Source: Silene latifolia (taxonomy: Eukaryota; Streptophyta; Magnoliopsida; Caryophyllales; Caryophyllaceae). From it: DNA of 64,000 bases. The stretch lies in NCBI RefSeq assembly GCF_048544455.1, contig NC_133534.1, positions 217,477,735 to 217,541,734 of the forward strand, read 5' to 3'. Made by a program: the position numbers and the translations under genes. Below the pieces are notes generated by a model that saw only the letters and a program-made list of their open reading frames with translations, had not been told where the DNA came from and ran no database searches. Position 1 is the stretch's first letter, and every line of letters begins with the position of its first letter. Shown here piece by piece: positions 14,301 to 26,131 of the stretch.

Positions 14301-14740
14301 TGTGGCTCGTTGTGTTGAACAATTGTAATTGTTCATTAGCCAATGTGACTCGTTGTGTGAACCATTTGTCCTTGTTCATTAGCCCTTGTGAGTCGTTGTG
14401 TGAACTGTTTGTCCTTGTTTATTAGTAAATGTGACTCGTTGTGTGAACCATTTATCCTTGTTTATTAGTCCTTGAGGTTCGTTGTGTTGAAAAATTGTAA
14501 TTGTTCATTAGCCAATGTGAATCGTTGTGTAATCCATTTGTCCTTGTTCACTTGTCCTTGTGACTCAGTGTGTGAACCATTTGTCCTTGTTCATTAGTCC
14601 TTGTGACTCGTTATGTGAACCATTTGCCCTTGTTCATTAGTCCATGTGGCTCATTGTGTGAACCATTTATCCTTGTTCATTAGCCCTTAATACTCGTTGT
14701 GTGAACTATTTGTCCTTGTTTATTAGTAAATGTGACTCGT
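11388..14740. repeat. 78-monomer higher-order repeat B, copy 2
   Basis: Second copy of the 3353-bp unit, nearly identical to the first and third. The two internal 731-bp subunits lie at about 13134-13864 and 13865-14595. The 172-bp duplication also recurs. Identity is high enough that only scattered substitutions were seen by eye, pointing to recent unequal exchange or another segmental amplification. Confidence 0.88.
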
Positions 14741-17700
14741 TGTGTGAACCATTTGTCCTTGTTCATTAGCGCTTGTGAGTCGTTGTGTGAACTATTTGTC
14801 CTTGTTCATTAGTCCTTGTGATTTGTTGTGTTAAACAATTGTTCTTGTGCATTAGTCCATATGGCTCGTTGTGTGAACAATTTGTCCTTGTTTATTAGTC
14901 TTTGTGTTTCGTTGTGTTGAACAATTATAATTGTTCATTAGCAAATGTGAATCGTTGTGTGAACCATTTGTCCTTGTTCACTAGTCCTTGTGACTCGTTG
15001 TGTGAACCATTTGTCCTTGTTCATTAGTCCTTGTGACTCGTTGTGTTAAATAATTGTTCTTGAGCATTAGTCCATATGGCTCGGTTTGTGAACCATTTGT
15101 CCTTGTTTATTAGTCTTTGTGACTCGTTGTGTTGAACAATTGTAATTAATCATTAGTAAATGTGACTCGTTGTGTGAACCATTTATCTTTGTTCATTAGT
15201 CCTTGTGACTCAGTGTGTGAACGATTTGTCCTTGTTCATTAGTCCATGTGACTCATTGTATGAACCATTTATCCTTGTTCATTAGCCCTGATGACTCGTT
15301 ATGTGAACTATTTGTCCTTGTTTATTAGTAAATATGACTCGTTGTGTGAACCATTTACCCTTGTTCATTACTCCTTGTAACTCGTTGTGTTAAACAATTG
15401 TACTTGTTCATTAGTCCATGTGACTCGTTGTGTGAACCATTTGTCCTTGTTTATTAGTCCTTGTGGCTCGTTGTGTTGAACAATTGTAATTGTTCATTAG
15501 CCAATGTGAGTCGTTGTGTGAACCATTTGTCCTTGTTCATTAGTCCTTGTGACTCAGTGTGTGAACCATTTGCCCTTGTTCATTAGTCCATGTGACTCGT
15601 TGTGTGAACCATTTATCCTTGTTCATTAGCCCTTATGACTCGTTGTGTGAACTATTTGTCTTTGTTTATTAGTAAATGTGACTCGTTGTGTGAACCATTT
15701 ACCCTTGTTCATTAGTCCTTGTGACTCGTTGTGTTAAACAATTGTACTTGTTCATTAGTCCATGTGACTCGTTGTGTGAACTATTTGTCCTTGTTTATTA
15801 GTCCTTGTGGCTCGTTATGTTGAAAAATTGAAATTGTTCATTAGCCAATGTGAATCGTTGTGTGAACCATTTGTCCTTGTTCATTAGTCCTTGTGACTCG
15901 TTATGTGAACCATTTGTCCTTGTTCATTAGTCCATGTGACTCGTTGTGTGAACCATTTATCCTTGTTCATTAGCCCTTATGACTCGTTGTGTGAACCATT
16001 TGTCCTTGTTCATTAGTCCTTGTGACTCGTTGTGTTAAATAATTGTTCTTGTGCATTAGTCCATATGGCTCGGTTTGTGAACCATTTGTCCTTGTTCATT
16101 AGTCCATGTGACTCGTTGTGTGAACCATTTATCCTTGTTCATTAGCCCTTATGACTCGTTGTGTGAACCATTTGTCCTTGTTCATTAGTCCTTGTGACTC
16201 GTTGTGTTAAATAATTGTTCTTGTGCATTAGTCCATATGGCTCGGTGTGTGAACCATTTGTCCTTGTTCATTAGTCCTTGTGACTCGTTATTTGAACCAT
16301 TTGCCCTTGTTCATTAGTCCATGTGGCTCATTGTGTGAACCATTTATCCTCTTTTATTAGCCCTTGTGAGTCGTTATGTTAAACAATTGTACTTGTTCAT
16401 TAGTCCATGTGACTCGTTGTGTGAACCATTTGTCCTTGTTTTTAGTCCTTGTGGCTCGTTGTGTTGAACAACTTTAATTGTTCATTAGTCCATGTGACTC
16501 GTTGTGTGAACCATTTGTCCTTGTTCATTAGTCCTTGTGACTCGTTGTATGAACCGTTTGTCTTTGTTCATTAGTCCTTGTGACTCATTGTGTTAAACAA
16601 TTGTTCTTGTGCATTAGTCCAGGTGACTCGTTGTGTGAACAATTTGTCCTTGTTTATTAGTCCTTGTGGCTCGTTGTGTTGCACAATTGTAATTGTTAAT
16701 TAGCCAATGTGACTCGTTGTGTGAACCATTTGTCCTTGTTCATTAGCCCTTGTGAGTCGTTGTGTGAACTATTTGTCCTTGTTTATTAGTAAATGTGACT
16801 TGTTGTGTGAACCATTTATCTTTGTTCATTAGTACTTGTGACTCGTTGTGTTAAACAATTGTACTTGTTCATTAGCCCATGTGACTCGTTGTGTGAACCA
16901 TTTGTCCTTGTTTATTAGTCCTTGTGGCTCGTTGTGTTGAACAATTGTAATTGTTCATTAGCCAATGTGACTCGTTGTGTGAACCATTTGTCCTTGTTCA
17001 TTAGCCCTTGTGAGTCGTTGTGTGAACTGTTTGTCCTTGTTTATTAGTAAATGTGACTCGTTGTGTGAACCATTTATCCTTGTTTATTAGTCCTTGAGGT
17101 TCGTTGTGTTGAAAAATTGTAATTGTTCATTAGCCAATGTGAATCGTTGTGTAATCCATTTGTCCTTGTTCACTTGTCCTTGTGACTCGTTGTGTGAACC
17201 ATTTGTCCTTGTTCATTAGTCCATGTGACTCGTTGTGTGAACCATTTGTCCTTGTTCATTAGTCCTTGTGACTCGTTGTATGAACCGTTTGTCTTTGTTC
17301 ATTAGTCCTTGTGACTCATTGTGTTAAACAATTGTTCTTGTGCATTAGTCCAGGTGACTCGTTGTGTGAACAATTTGTCCTTGTTTATTAGTCCTTGTGG
17401 CTCGTTGTGTTGCACAATTGTAATTGTTAATTAGCCAATGTGACTCGTTGTGTGAACCATTTGTCCTTGTTCATTAGCCCTTGTGAGTCGTTGTGTGAAC
17501 TATTTGTCCTTGTTTATTAGTAAATGTGACTTGTTGTGTGAACCATTTATCTTTGTTCATTAGTACTTGTGACTCGTTGTGTTAAACAATTGTACTTGTT
17601 CATTAGCCCATGTGACTCGTTGTGTGAACCATTTGTCCTTGTTTATTAGTCCTTGTGGCTCGTTGTGTTGAACAATTGTAATTGTTCATTAGCCAATGTG

Positions 17701-18093
17701 ACTCGTTGTGTGAACCATTTGTCCTTGTTCATTAGCCCTTGTGAGTCGTTGTGTGAACTGTTTGTCCTTGTTTATTAGTAAATGTGACTCGTTGTGTGAA
17801 CCATTTATCCTTGTTTATTAGTCCTTGAGGTTCGTTGTGTTGAAAAATTGTAATTGTTCATTAGCCAATGTGAATCGTTGTGTAATCCATTTGTCCTTGT
17901 TCACTTGTCCTTGTGACTCAGTGTGTGAACCATTTGTCCTTGTTCATTAGTCCTTGTGACTCGTTATGTGAACCATTTGCCCTTGTTCATTAGTCCATGT
18001 GGCTCATTGTGTGAACCATTTATCCTTGTTCATTAGCCCTTAATACTCGTTGTGTGAACTATTTGTCCTTGTTTATTAGTAAATGTGACTCGT
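14741..18093. repeat. 78-monomer higher-order repeat B, copy 3
   Basis: Third copy of the 3353-bp unit, with 731-bp subunits at about 16487-17217 and 17218-17948. Small differences mark it, such as GACTCAGTG near 15208 where copies 1 and 2 have GACTCGTTG. After about 18093 the array switches back to block A sequence. A partial fourth copy lies beyond the inserted elements at 51026-53228. Confidence 0.87.
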
Positions 18094-20607
18094 TGTGTGA
18101 ACCATTTATCCTTGTTCATTAGTCCTTGTGACTCGTTGTGTTAAACAATTGTTCTTGTGCATTAGTCCAGGTGACTCGTTGTGTGAACAATTTGTCCTTG
18201 TTTATTACTCTTTGTGACTCGTTGTCTTGAACAATTGTAATTAATCATTAGTAAATGTGACTTGTTGTGTGAACAATTTGTCCTCGTTTATTACTCTTTG
18301 TGACTCGTTGTGTTGAACAATTGTAATTAATCATTAATAAATGTGACTTGTCGTGTGAACCATTTGTCCTTGTTTATTAGTCCTTGTGGCTCGTTGTGTT
18401 GAACAATTGTAATTGTTCATTAGCCAATGTGACTCGTTGTGTGAACCATATATCCTTGTTCATTAGCCCTTGTGAGTCGTTGTGTGAACTATTTGTCCTT
18501 GTTTATTAGTAAATGTGACTCGTTGTGTGAACCATTTATCTTTGTTCATTAGTCCTTGTGACTCGTTGTGTTAAACAATTGTACTTGTTAATTAGTCCAT
18601 GTGAGTCGTTGTGTGAACCATTTGTCCTTGTTCATTAGTCCTTGTGACTCAGTTTGTGAACCATTTGTCCTTGTTCATTAGTCCATGTGACTCGTTGTGT
18701 GAACTATTTGTCTTTGTTTATTAGTAAATGTGACTCGTTGTGTCAACCAGTTATAATTTTTTATTAGTCCTTGTGGCTCGTTGTGTTAAACAATTGTACT
18801 TGTTCATTAGTCCATGTGAGTCGTTGTGTGAACCATTTGTCCTTGTTCATTAGTCCTTGTGACTCGTTGTATGAACCATTTGTCTTTGTTCATTAGTCCT
18901 TGTGACTCATTGTGTTAAACAATTGTTCTTGTGCATTAGTCCAGGTGACTCGTTGTGTGAACAATTTGTCCTTGTTTATTACTCTTTGTGACTCGTTGTG
19001 TTGAACAATTGTAATTAATCATTAGTAAATGTGACTTGTTGTGTGAACCATTTATCTTTGTTCATTAGTACTTGTGACTCGTTGTGTTAAACAATTGTAA
19101 TTGTTCATTAGCCAATGTGACTCGTTGTGTGAACCATTTGTCCTTGTTCATTAGCCCTTGTGAGTCGTTCTGTGAACTATTTGTCCTTGTTTATTAGTAA
19201 ATGTGAGTCGTTGTGTGAACCATTTATCCTTGTTTATTAGTGCTTGTGGTTCGTTGTGTTGAAAAATTGTAATTGTTCATTAGCCAATGTGAATCGTTGT
19301 GTAATCCATTTGTCCTTGTTCACTAGTCCTTGTGACTCGTTGTGTGAACCATTTTTCCTTGTTCATTAGTCCTTGTGACTCGTTGTGTTTAAGTTATTGT
19401 TCTTGTGTATTAGTGCATGTGACTCGTTGTGTGAACAATTTGTCCTTGTTCATTAGTCCACGTGACTCGTTGTGTCAACCATTTGTCCTTGTTCATTAGC
19501 CCTTGTGAGTCGTTGTGTTAAACAATTTTACTTGTTCATTAGTCCATGTGACTCGTTGTGTAAACCATTTGTCCTTGTTTATTAGTCCTTGTGGCTCGTT
19601 ATATTGAACAATTGAAATTGTTCATTAGCCAATGTGAATCGTTGTGTGAACCATTTGTCCTTGTTCATTAGTCCTTGTGACTCGTTATGTGAACCATTTG
19701 TCCTTGTTCATTAGTCCATGTGACTCGTTGTGTGAACCATTTATCCTTGTTCATTAGCCCTTATGACTCGTTGTGTGAACTATTTGTCCTTGTTTATTAG
19801 AAAATGTGACTCGTTGTGTGAACCATTTACCCTTGTTCATTTGTCCTTGTGACTCGTTGTGTTAAACAATTGTACTTGTTAATTAGTCCATGTGAGTCAT
19901 TGTGTGAACCATTTGTCCTTGTTCATTAGTCCATGTGACTCGTTGTGTGAACCATTTGTCCTTTTTTATTAGTCCTTGTGACTCGTTGTGTTGAACAATT
20001 GTAATTGTTCATTAGCCAATGTGAATCGTTGTGTGAACCATTTGTCCTTGTTCATTAGTCCTTGTGACTCGTTATGTGAACCATTTGCCCTTGTTCATTA
20101 GTCCATGTGGCTCGTTGTGTGAACCATTTATCCTTGTTCATTAGCCCTTGTGAGTCGTTGTGTTAAACAATTGTACTTGTTCATTAGTCCATGTGACTCG
20201 TTGTGTGAACCATTTGTCCTTGTTTTTAGTCCTTGTGGCTCGTTGTGTTGAACAACTTTAATTGTTCATTAGTCCATGTGACTCGTTGTGTGAACCATTT
20301 GTCCTTGTTCATTAGTCCTTGTGACTCGTTGTGTGAACCATTTGTCTTTGTTCATTAGTCCTTGTGACTCATTGTGTTAAACAATTGTTCTTGTGCATTA
20401 GTCCAGGTGACTCGTTGTGTGAACAATTTGTCCTTGTTTATTACTCTTTGTGACTCGTTGTGTTGAACAATTGTAATTAATCATTAGTAAATGTGACTTG
20501 TTGTGTGAACCATTTATCTTTGTTCATTAGTACTTGTGACTCGTTGTGTTAAACAATTGTACTTGTTCATTAGCCCATGTGACTCGTTGTGTGAACCATT
20601 TGTCCTT
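18094..20607. repeat. Satellite higher-order block A, copy 3 (interrupted)
   Basis: Matches the sequence from about 1670 and 5290 onward, with the same diagnostic monomers (TTTGTCCTCG near 18281, TATAATTTTTTATTAG near 18750, GTTTAAGTTATTG near 19386). The CACTA element cuts this copy at 20607/20608. The copy continues at 44330-45158, where CRM-c cuts it again, and at 51026 onward. Rejoining the flanks reproduces the uninterrupted order of copy 2 around 7700 and 8530. Confidence 0.85.
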
Positions 20608-20860
20608 CACTACTACAAAAATCGTCATAGACATCCGACTTTTTCATCAATATGCATCAGATATGCAACTGATGCACAGTTGAGACATGTATATTCTTTA
20701 TGCTTATACATCAGACTTAAGTCAGATGTCTATTCAAAAATAGACATCAGTTTTAATTTTATCTGATGCCTATTCCATGAATAGGCATCAAACTTTTACT
20801 AAAAACCGATGTCTATTGCATAAATAGACATCAGTTTTTGGTAAAGTCTGATGTATATTG
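20608..20860. repeat. CACTA left terminal inverted repeat and subterminal hairpins
   Basis: The terminal repeat is about 14 bp perfect, then imperfect. It is followed by three short palindromes with 10-bp arms: 20725-20748 (GATGTCTATT and its complement), 20765-20789 (GATGCCTATT and its complement) and 20808-20832 (GATGTCTATT again). Related direct copies (ACATCAG, GATGTATATT) lie between them. Such subterminal repeats are typical transposase-binding sites of CACTA elements. That these particular ones bind transposase is inference. Confidence 0.85.
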
Positions 20861-22078
20861 TTTTATTTTTTAAAAAAAAAATAAATTGGATTTATTACCA
20901 AATAACCTACATTCCTTTCATATACAACCAAAAAACCATAATCCAAAATCAAACCAAATACAATTTACATATCTGCAAAGTGCAAAATATTGTATATATA
21001 TAAACCAAAACCATCATCCACTTTAGGTAGCAAAATGTCGGATGAAAACATCTAAAGGGAGTAGCTTTAAACTTCTGTCTGGAAGATAGTGTTTCAAATT
21101 TCAATTTACAAGTAATTTACGATTTTTTGCAACCATTCAGAAAATTCGCCATACAAGAGAACATATGATAATATTGGCCAAACATCAAAGAGCTTACTGA
21201 GCTAAAAGTCTGCTAAAAATGTCACATAGCAGACCCGATGTTCAAACGAAGGATATACACAAGCTGAAATTATCGTAACAAAAATGCACAAGAAACGATT
21301 TAGAACAAGTCACTTCAACACATAGTGCTGCAACCCATTTATCACTTAACCTTAGACAAACATAAGTGTGAGCAGAAGCAATGCGACAAACAAAAACACA
21401 TACATACTGAAGACACGCTTTGCATTAGCATAATAGTGACTGACAGACTGCACTTTAGTGTTATATAATTGTCAAAGATTGGAAAAAGTAGTCAATTTCA
21501 TCCCAGGGAATTTAAAGATAAATATTACAAGCTTTTGGAAAGAACAAGGGTAAATAGAGAGTGAGGAAAATAGAATACGGAAAAAGCAACTCTATTTGAT
21601 TGTTCAAAGACTCCAGTCTCTCTACTAGGAACGTGAAGGCAAACACAATATTATAAAATTCTTGTTTGCATAGGCTCTTAAAATTCTTGTTGCTTTAGAA
21701 AGCAGAGAACATAAACAAAAGCTAATATAGTAACTAGACTAATTCAAGTGAGATAAGCTAAAGAGATTCCATCTTTTTTCCTTAGAAAGGGCACTCCATG
21801 TTAATTTCTAAGCACCAACTACCGAACATCATAACTAAGCAAACCTGCAATTACATTAATCAAACTAAAAAAAATAACTGCGGCCAGAGCAAAGTTGGCA
21901 TCTTTTTGGACTATTAATCTTTGATATCAATCCAAGTTAGACGAAAGGTAAAAAAAAGCTCAATCTAAGTATATATCGAATCTAAGTATATGTCGAATCC
22001 CAGAGCCACACATGAATCTAAAGCTTTCATCATCACTAGTTAAATACCAATCGTTATCACACACAAATTTTTCTAAAC
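20861..22078. other. CACTA left arm, no gene recognised
   Basis: AT-rich sequence with an A-run near 20869-20882 and no convincing reading frame. On the minus strand it lies downstream of the captured dehydrogenase exons. Its T-rich, intron-like character on that strand would suit a captured intron, but I could not find the next exon. An 18-bp sequence at 22000-22017 recurs perfectly at 22381-22398, bracketing the exon pair. Confidence 0.6.
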
Positions 22079-22349
22079 CTGTGGTAGAATAGTTGCTGGC
22101 CTTAAATTAGCAAAAACATCAATACCTAGTCGAAGCCGAAGCAAGCCAGCCTCTGGATTCAACTTCTTTTCAAGCTTCTCCCATATGTACCTAAGGTCCA
22201 TCAGAGCCATGTTAGAACCCTTGCAGTCAAACAAAACAGCTGAAAAACAATACAACAATTGGTACATAAGCATTACCCTCCAATAGCACCTAAAAGAATG
22301 GCATATGATCTCTTTGCTACAGAGAGGGTCTCTTCCATCAATGGCAATC
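22079..22349 (-). pseudogene. Captured 3-isopropylmalate dehydrogenase gene fragment (two exons, one intron)
   Basis: On the minus strand, an exon at 22349-22277 (73 bp) encodes [12 protein letters not shown] and ends in [10 protein letters not shown]. An 86-bp intron (22276-22191) starts GTAATG and ends CTTAG. A second exon at 22190-22079 (112 bp) encodes [15 protein letters not shown], then [13 protein letters not shown]. The first exon is preceded by CTCACAG and the second is followed by GTTTAG, so both look like true exons with usable splice sites. The phases join to a continuous 60-codon frame matching plant IPMDH (LeuB family, leucine biosynthesis in plastids) around the conserved GAIGG, [14 protein letters not shown] and LPQ motifs. 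The N-terminal region and the rest of the enzyme are absent, so it cannot encode a working dehydrogenase. It lies wholly inside the CACTA element, the usual sign of gene-fragment capture. Confidence 0.85.
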
Positions 22350-22593
22350 CTGTGAGATCAATACCAGAGCAAAATAAATACCAGAGCCACACATGAATAA
22401 CATTAAGATGCAAGAGCAGCTAATAGTTCTAAAACTAGTCATATCACTTTAATTTCTTCTTCATATTATTATCAATTAAATCAGGAAATTAGTTTAAAAA
22501 AAGTGAAATATCGAAAGAAAAAATAAACCTGACGTGTGACAAACTGACGATGGAAGAGAAATACTACGAGACATCAAGCAAAGGAGCTACACT
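22350..22593. other. CACTA left arm between captured exon and copia insertion
   Basis: On the minus strand this reads as pyrimidine-rich sequence ending in an acceptor site before the captured exon, so it is probably captured intron. The segment 22381-22398 is a perfect repeat of 22000-22017. No further exon was recognised. The last five bases, ACACT (22589-22593), are the target duplication of the copia element. Confidence 0.55.
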
Positions 22594-23869
22594 TGTTGGA
22601 ATATGTGTCCTCCGACAATAATGCGATCACGACTGTTGATCATGATGATCACATGTTTAAGTCTCATTAAAATGAATATAATTGGGAAGTAATATTGTTA
22701 CTGTCAACTGGTCAACATATATCGGTAATGATTGGCTGACTAGAGTTTGACATTACTGTCGTGTGACGGTGGTGATCAGTTGATCCCCTAGGTCATACCT
22801 AAAGGGCAACCCTCTTAATTGATTATTTAATTAATCGTATAATGTTACGAGTTAATTAAATTACTTGAAAATTGACGGACGATTTTGGAAGTAAAATTTA
22901 CGTATCATATTGAAATGTGATTAAATATGATACGGTCTGAGTAATTGAATTGTATCATTACTCGGATGAAATAAATTGTTTAATGTAACAATTAAATTGA
23001 ATGAATTGTTATAAATACAATCAGTTGTGATTTATAAATTGGTAAAATATTTTGGCACAAGTAATTATGAAATTACTAAGTCAATTTTTGTGTGTGACGT
23101 ATTTTTATTAATACGTTGATTTTTAATATGATAAAAATACATGAACAAATATATGTGACATGTAACATGTAACATATAGACAATTGACAAAAATAATATG
23201 GACACCATATTATGCAAAGGGCCGAAAATTAGAAGGTGTTTTAGCTAAATTATAAGTTGTGTGTAATTAGTGGAAAACACAATGATTAAAGGCAACCCTA
23301 GCCATGCATACCTATTGTTCCTTGTGAAGAACAATTTCTTCATGCATTGGCTCCCCTTATGTCCTCCTCTTACACGGTTTGGAGAAGAACAATGCCATCA
23401 TTGTTTTTCTAATAATTTTCACCTAATAACACTAAAATGTTTTAGTGTATTCATTCATTCAACTCATCCAAAATATAAGTTTTCTAGAGAAATAAAATCC
23501 TCTCTTTATCTCTCATCCAAACCGAAAATACTTAAGTGTTTATAAATATTTTTGGTTCAATTTTCTACTAAGAATTAATATTATAACTAGTATTTATAAT
23601 ATTAATTTAATTAAGAGGAGCCTTGGGTATTATACATAGGGAGAGATCTTACACTTAGATCTTTGTTCTTCCATTGGAAAAGCTCAAGAACAAGTAGAGA
23701 AAGGTGATCTCTCTTGTGCCCTCTAAACCGAAATACTTCAATGTAAGGACATGATTTCCCCTCTATTTTATTATATTGTTTGCATGCATAAGATCCGTTT
23801 TAATTTATGACAAATTAATTAGACATATATGAGTATGTTAAATATGTATATAGATCTACATTTCCTTCA
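22594..23869 (+). repeat. Copia-type element 5' LTR
   Basis: The 1276-bp LTR begins TG and ends CA. A plausible TATA box (TATAAATA) lies at 23541-23548. It differs from the 3' LTR by about ten substitutions and two small indels, under 1%, with most differences clustered near 22674-22760. A 91-codon open frame at 23270-23545 is repeated in the other LTR. It resembles no known protein and is probably chance. Confidence 0.93.
23541..23548 (+). promoter_or_regulatory. Candidate TATA box in copia-type 5' LTR
   Basis: TATAAATA lies about 330 bp before the LTR end, a suitable place for the start of the element transcript. It was assigned on sequence and position only. Confidence 0.4.
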
Positions 23870-23871
23870 AT

Positions 23872-23886
23872 CGGTATCAAGAGCCA
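23872..23886 (+). other. Primer-binding site of copia-type element
   Basis: CGGTATCAAGAGCCA begins two bases after the LTR. It resembles the TGGTATCAGAGCC primer site complementary to initiator methionine tRNA used by most plant copia elements, with one mismatch and one extra A. Confidence 0.7.
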
Positions 23887-26131
23887 CGGTTGTTTGCATG
23901 CAAATTGGTTAAAAGTTTTTCGGAGTTATAAGAATAACAAATAAAACTTGTAAAATTTGTGTTATTATGATATATCACGAAATAATTACATGCATGTTAA
24001 TATTTCTGGTCCTAAAGTGTTTTAGGATTTTTTGGTTAATTTTTCGGATTTTTATTGTTCATAATTTACAATAATGACATTTAAATGTGATTTTATGAGT
24101 AAAAATGTCATTTTTGGTCGAAAATTAGCTATACTTCGAATTTTAAGTTGGTTTTTGGATATGTTGTTACATATATTATTTTGAGATAACCTGTAAATTT
24201 TCATAATTTTTGCACTTGTTATGCTCGAAAAATGAATTTTTCATTATTAAATTCGGATTTAAGAGAAAAATAGGTTAATAAGAGTTAAATTTCGAATCTG
24301 GTCATAGAAAATTTATATGTTGTCACATGCAATTTTACAAGATGTGTGTAAAATAATTGGCTATAAAGAAGTCTTTTAGCATGATTTATGAATTTTTGAA
24401 GAAAAATGACATAAATAGTGACATTATTAGTGAAAAATTAATAAAACATAATCTATGACCTAGGAAAAACGTCTAATGTTGCATTTTATTATATTTTTCA
24501 GATCTAAAATTGAAAAGTTAATGAAAATTTTTTTCCATGTTTTTATGATTATTTTATTAAATATCGATAAACCGCAACATTGTTTTTCGGAAAAATTTCG
24601 AAATTTTTAACCTAAGATTTTGAACATTATGAGTGTCATGGAATTTTTTCCAGAATGTTCATGAATTTAAATTTCAAATTTTGAATTTATTTGAAATTTT
24701 TCCGACTTATTTGAAGTTTAATGGCTTATTTTTGTAATTTTTGGTCCATTTATGAACAATTTTGTAAATAAAAGTTAATTATGGTCAAATTATTAGTGAA
24801 GACTATATTTTGAGTCCTAAGAGGTTAGGGTAATTAACTTATGCATAAATATGAGTTTATGCATTTTTGTGATCATAAAACGTTGAAATCACGCAAATCC
24901 GTAAAAACCGAGTAATATACGATATTGGCTAATTAAAAGGCGATTTAGCATAAAAATTGAGCATGTTCATACATATTATAATGCTGCATTTTTCTTATGA
25001 TTGTCATAATTTTAATTTATGTAATTTTGAATTATGTAATTTTACTTAGTATGGCCTTAGATTTTAATTGGTATTTCCCGAAATGTATGGGAATATCGAT
25101 TCGGTTGTAATTTTTATTGTGATCTCGTATCACCGTTTTGTAATATTTAATAGATTTATTTTATTTTAGTTACAAATGTATAATAGGAAATTATGTAATT
25201 TATTATGTAATTTTATTCATTCCGGAGTTCCAAAAGACGGATTTCTTCTAGAATGGCGATACATAAAGACGGTGTTACCTCGAGATGCGTGCCACAACCG
25301 AAGTTCAAGGGACCAATGGAGTTGGTTTCCGAATATGTAATAGATTAATAGTTTTTCTATTTTAGGAAAGGCCATACTAGGATTTATTTACTTTTATGCT
25401 TGCATTTTATTTTATGTCACATGCATCGCTAAATCGCCATAACTAAACATGCATTGTCTTTTTATCGAGTTTATCGACCGTGTCAATTAAAATTATCGTA
25501 GTTCACCGCTTTAGTTCACTTAAAACGTGATAGATAATAAATTGACATGACCTCTCGCTAAAACAAACAATTGGGACATAGCCTTACCAAATAGTAGAAA
25601 CCATGAAAACCTATTTCGCGAGGGAGTGCACTCGGCTACCCCGGGGTACAAACCTTGTTACGTAGGGGAAGTGGGTGATGAATGTTAATCCACCGAATTC
25701 ATGTTGATAAGGGATGTATCGGCTACCCCGTGCCCAAGTTGATGTGGGTTTGGATAATGGACACATTTATTCGAAATTTGGATTGAACTCAACAAAAGTA
25801 ATTGATAAGGGTTGCATCGGCTACCCCGTGCCCTTGTTGATGTGTTTTGGGCCATAGATAAACATTAGAGTAATTTTATCGACCAAGAGTTCTAAAAGTA
25901 GAATCGATTAAAAAGTTAATCCACCGAGTTATATTGATAAAGGTTGCATCGGCTACCCCGTGCCTAAGTCGATATGAATTTGGGTCTTGGAATCATTTAT
26001 CTAGTTGGGTAGAGGTCACTAGAAAAATGCTTAAAACTTGTTTAAATCATACATTTTTACGAGTATTATTAAAACGACAATTGTTTTACTCCTTATATTT
26101 TGTTTTGTAGACCACTTCTTTTTCATAACAA
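23887..26131 (+). other. Long 5' leader of copia-type element
   Basis: About 2.2 kb of AT-rich sequence without a credible reading frame lies between the primer site and the gag start. Its last part (about 25630-25975) carries a repeated CGGCTACCCCGTGCC motif set in hairpins, listed separately. A long untranslated leader is usual for gag-only elements and could hold dimerisation or packaging signals. Confidence 0.6.
25700..25975 (+). repeat. Three repeated hairpins in copia-type leader
   Basis: Three copies of a stem-loop share the loop core GCATCGGCTACCCCGTG or a close variant. The stems pair TTGATAAGGG (25704-25713) with CCCAAGTTGA (25733-25742), TTGATAAGGG (25802-25811) with CCCTTGTTGA (25831-25840), and TTGATAAAGG (25934-25943) with CCTAAGTCGA (25963-25972). 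Several differences keep pairing (G-T becoming G-C, G-C becoming A-T). A fourth, looser GGCTACCCC copy lies at 25634. A role as RNA packaging or translation signal is inference. Confidence 0.6.

Larger units (their letters stand above)
1..20607. repeat. 43-bp tandem satellite array, segment 1
   Basis: Uninterrupted head-to-tail tandem array. The spacing between successive GTGAACC tags is 43 bp (for example 121 to 164), and one typical monomer occupies 152-194. Each monomer has a conserved half built around GACTCGTTGTGT and a variable half. The main variants read GTGAACCATTTGTCCTTG, GTTAAACAATTGTACTTG or GTTGAACAATTGTAATTG at the same place. Monomers differ by scattered substitutions and are ordered in larger repeats listed separately. 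Because 43 is not a multiple of 3 and stops recur, short reading frames here are chance products. The array is broken at 20607/20608 by the CACTA element and continues after it in register with older copies of the same block. I see no coding gene, RNA gene or promoter inside it. Confidence 0.97.

Noticed and set aside
1..20607. CRISPR-like regular repeats
   Set aside because: Monomers are contiguous, with no unique spacers and no cas genes, in a plant genome context. It is a tandem satellite.
23270..23545. 91-codon open frame in the copia LTR, repeated at 43060-43335
   Set aside because: It is doubled only because LTRs are repeats. No recognised domain, and it is in a region expected to be non-coding.
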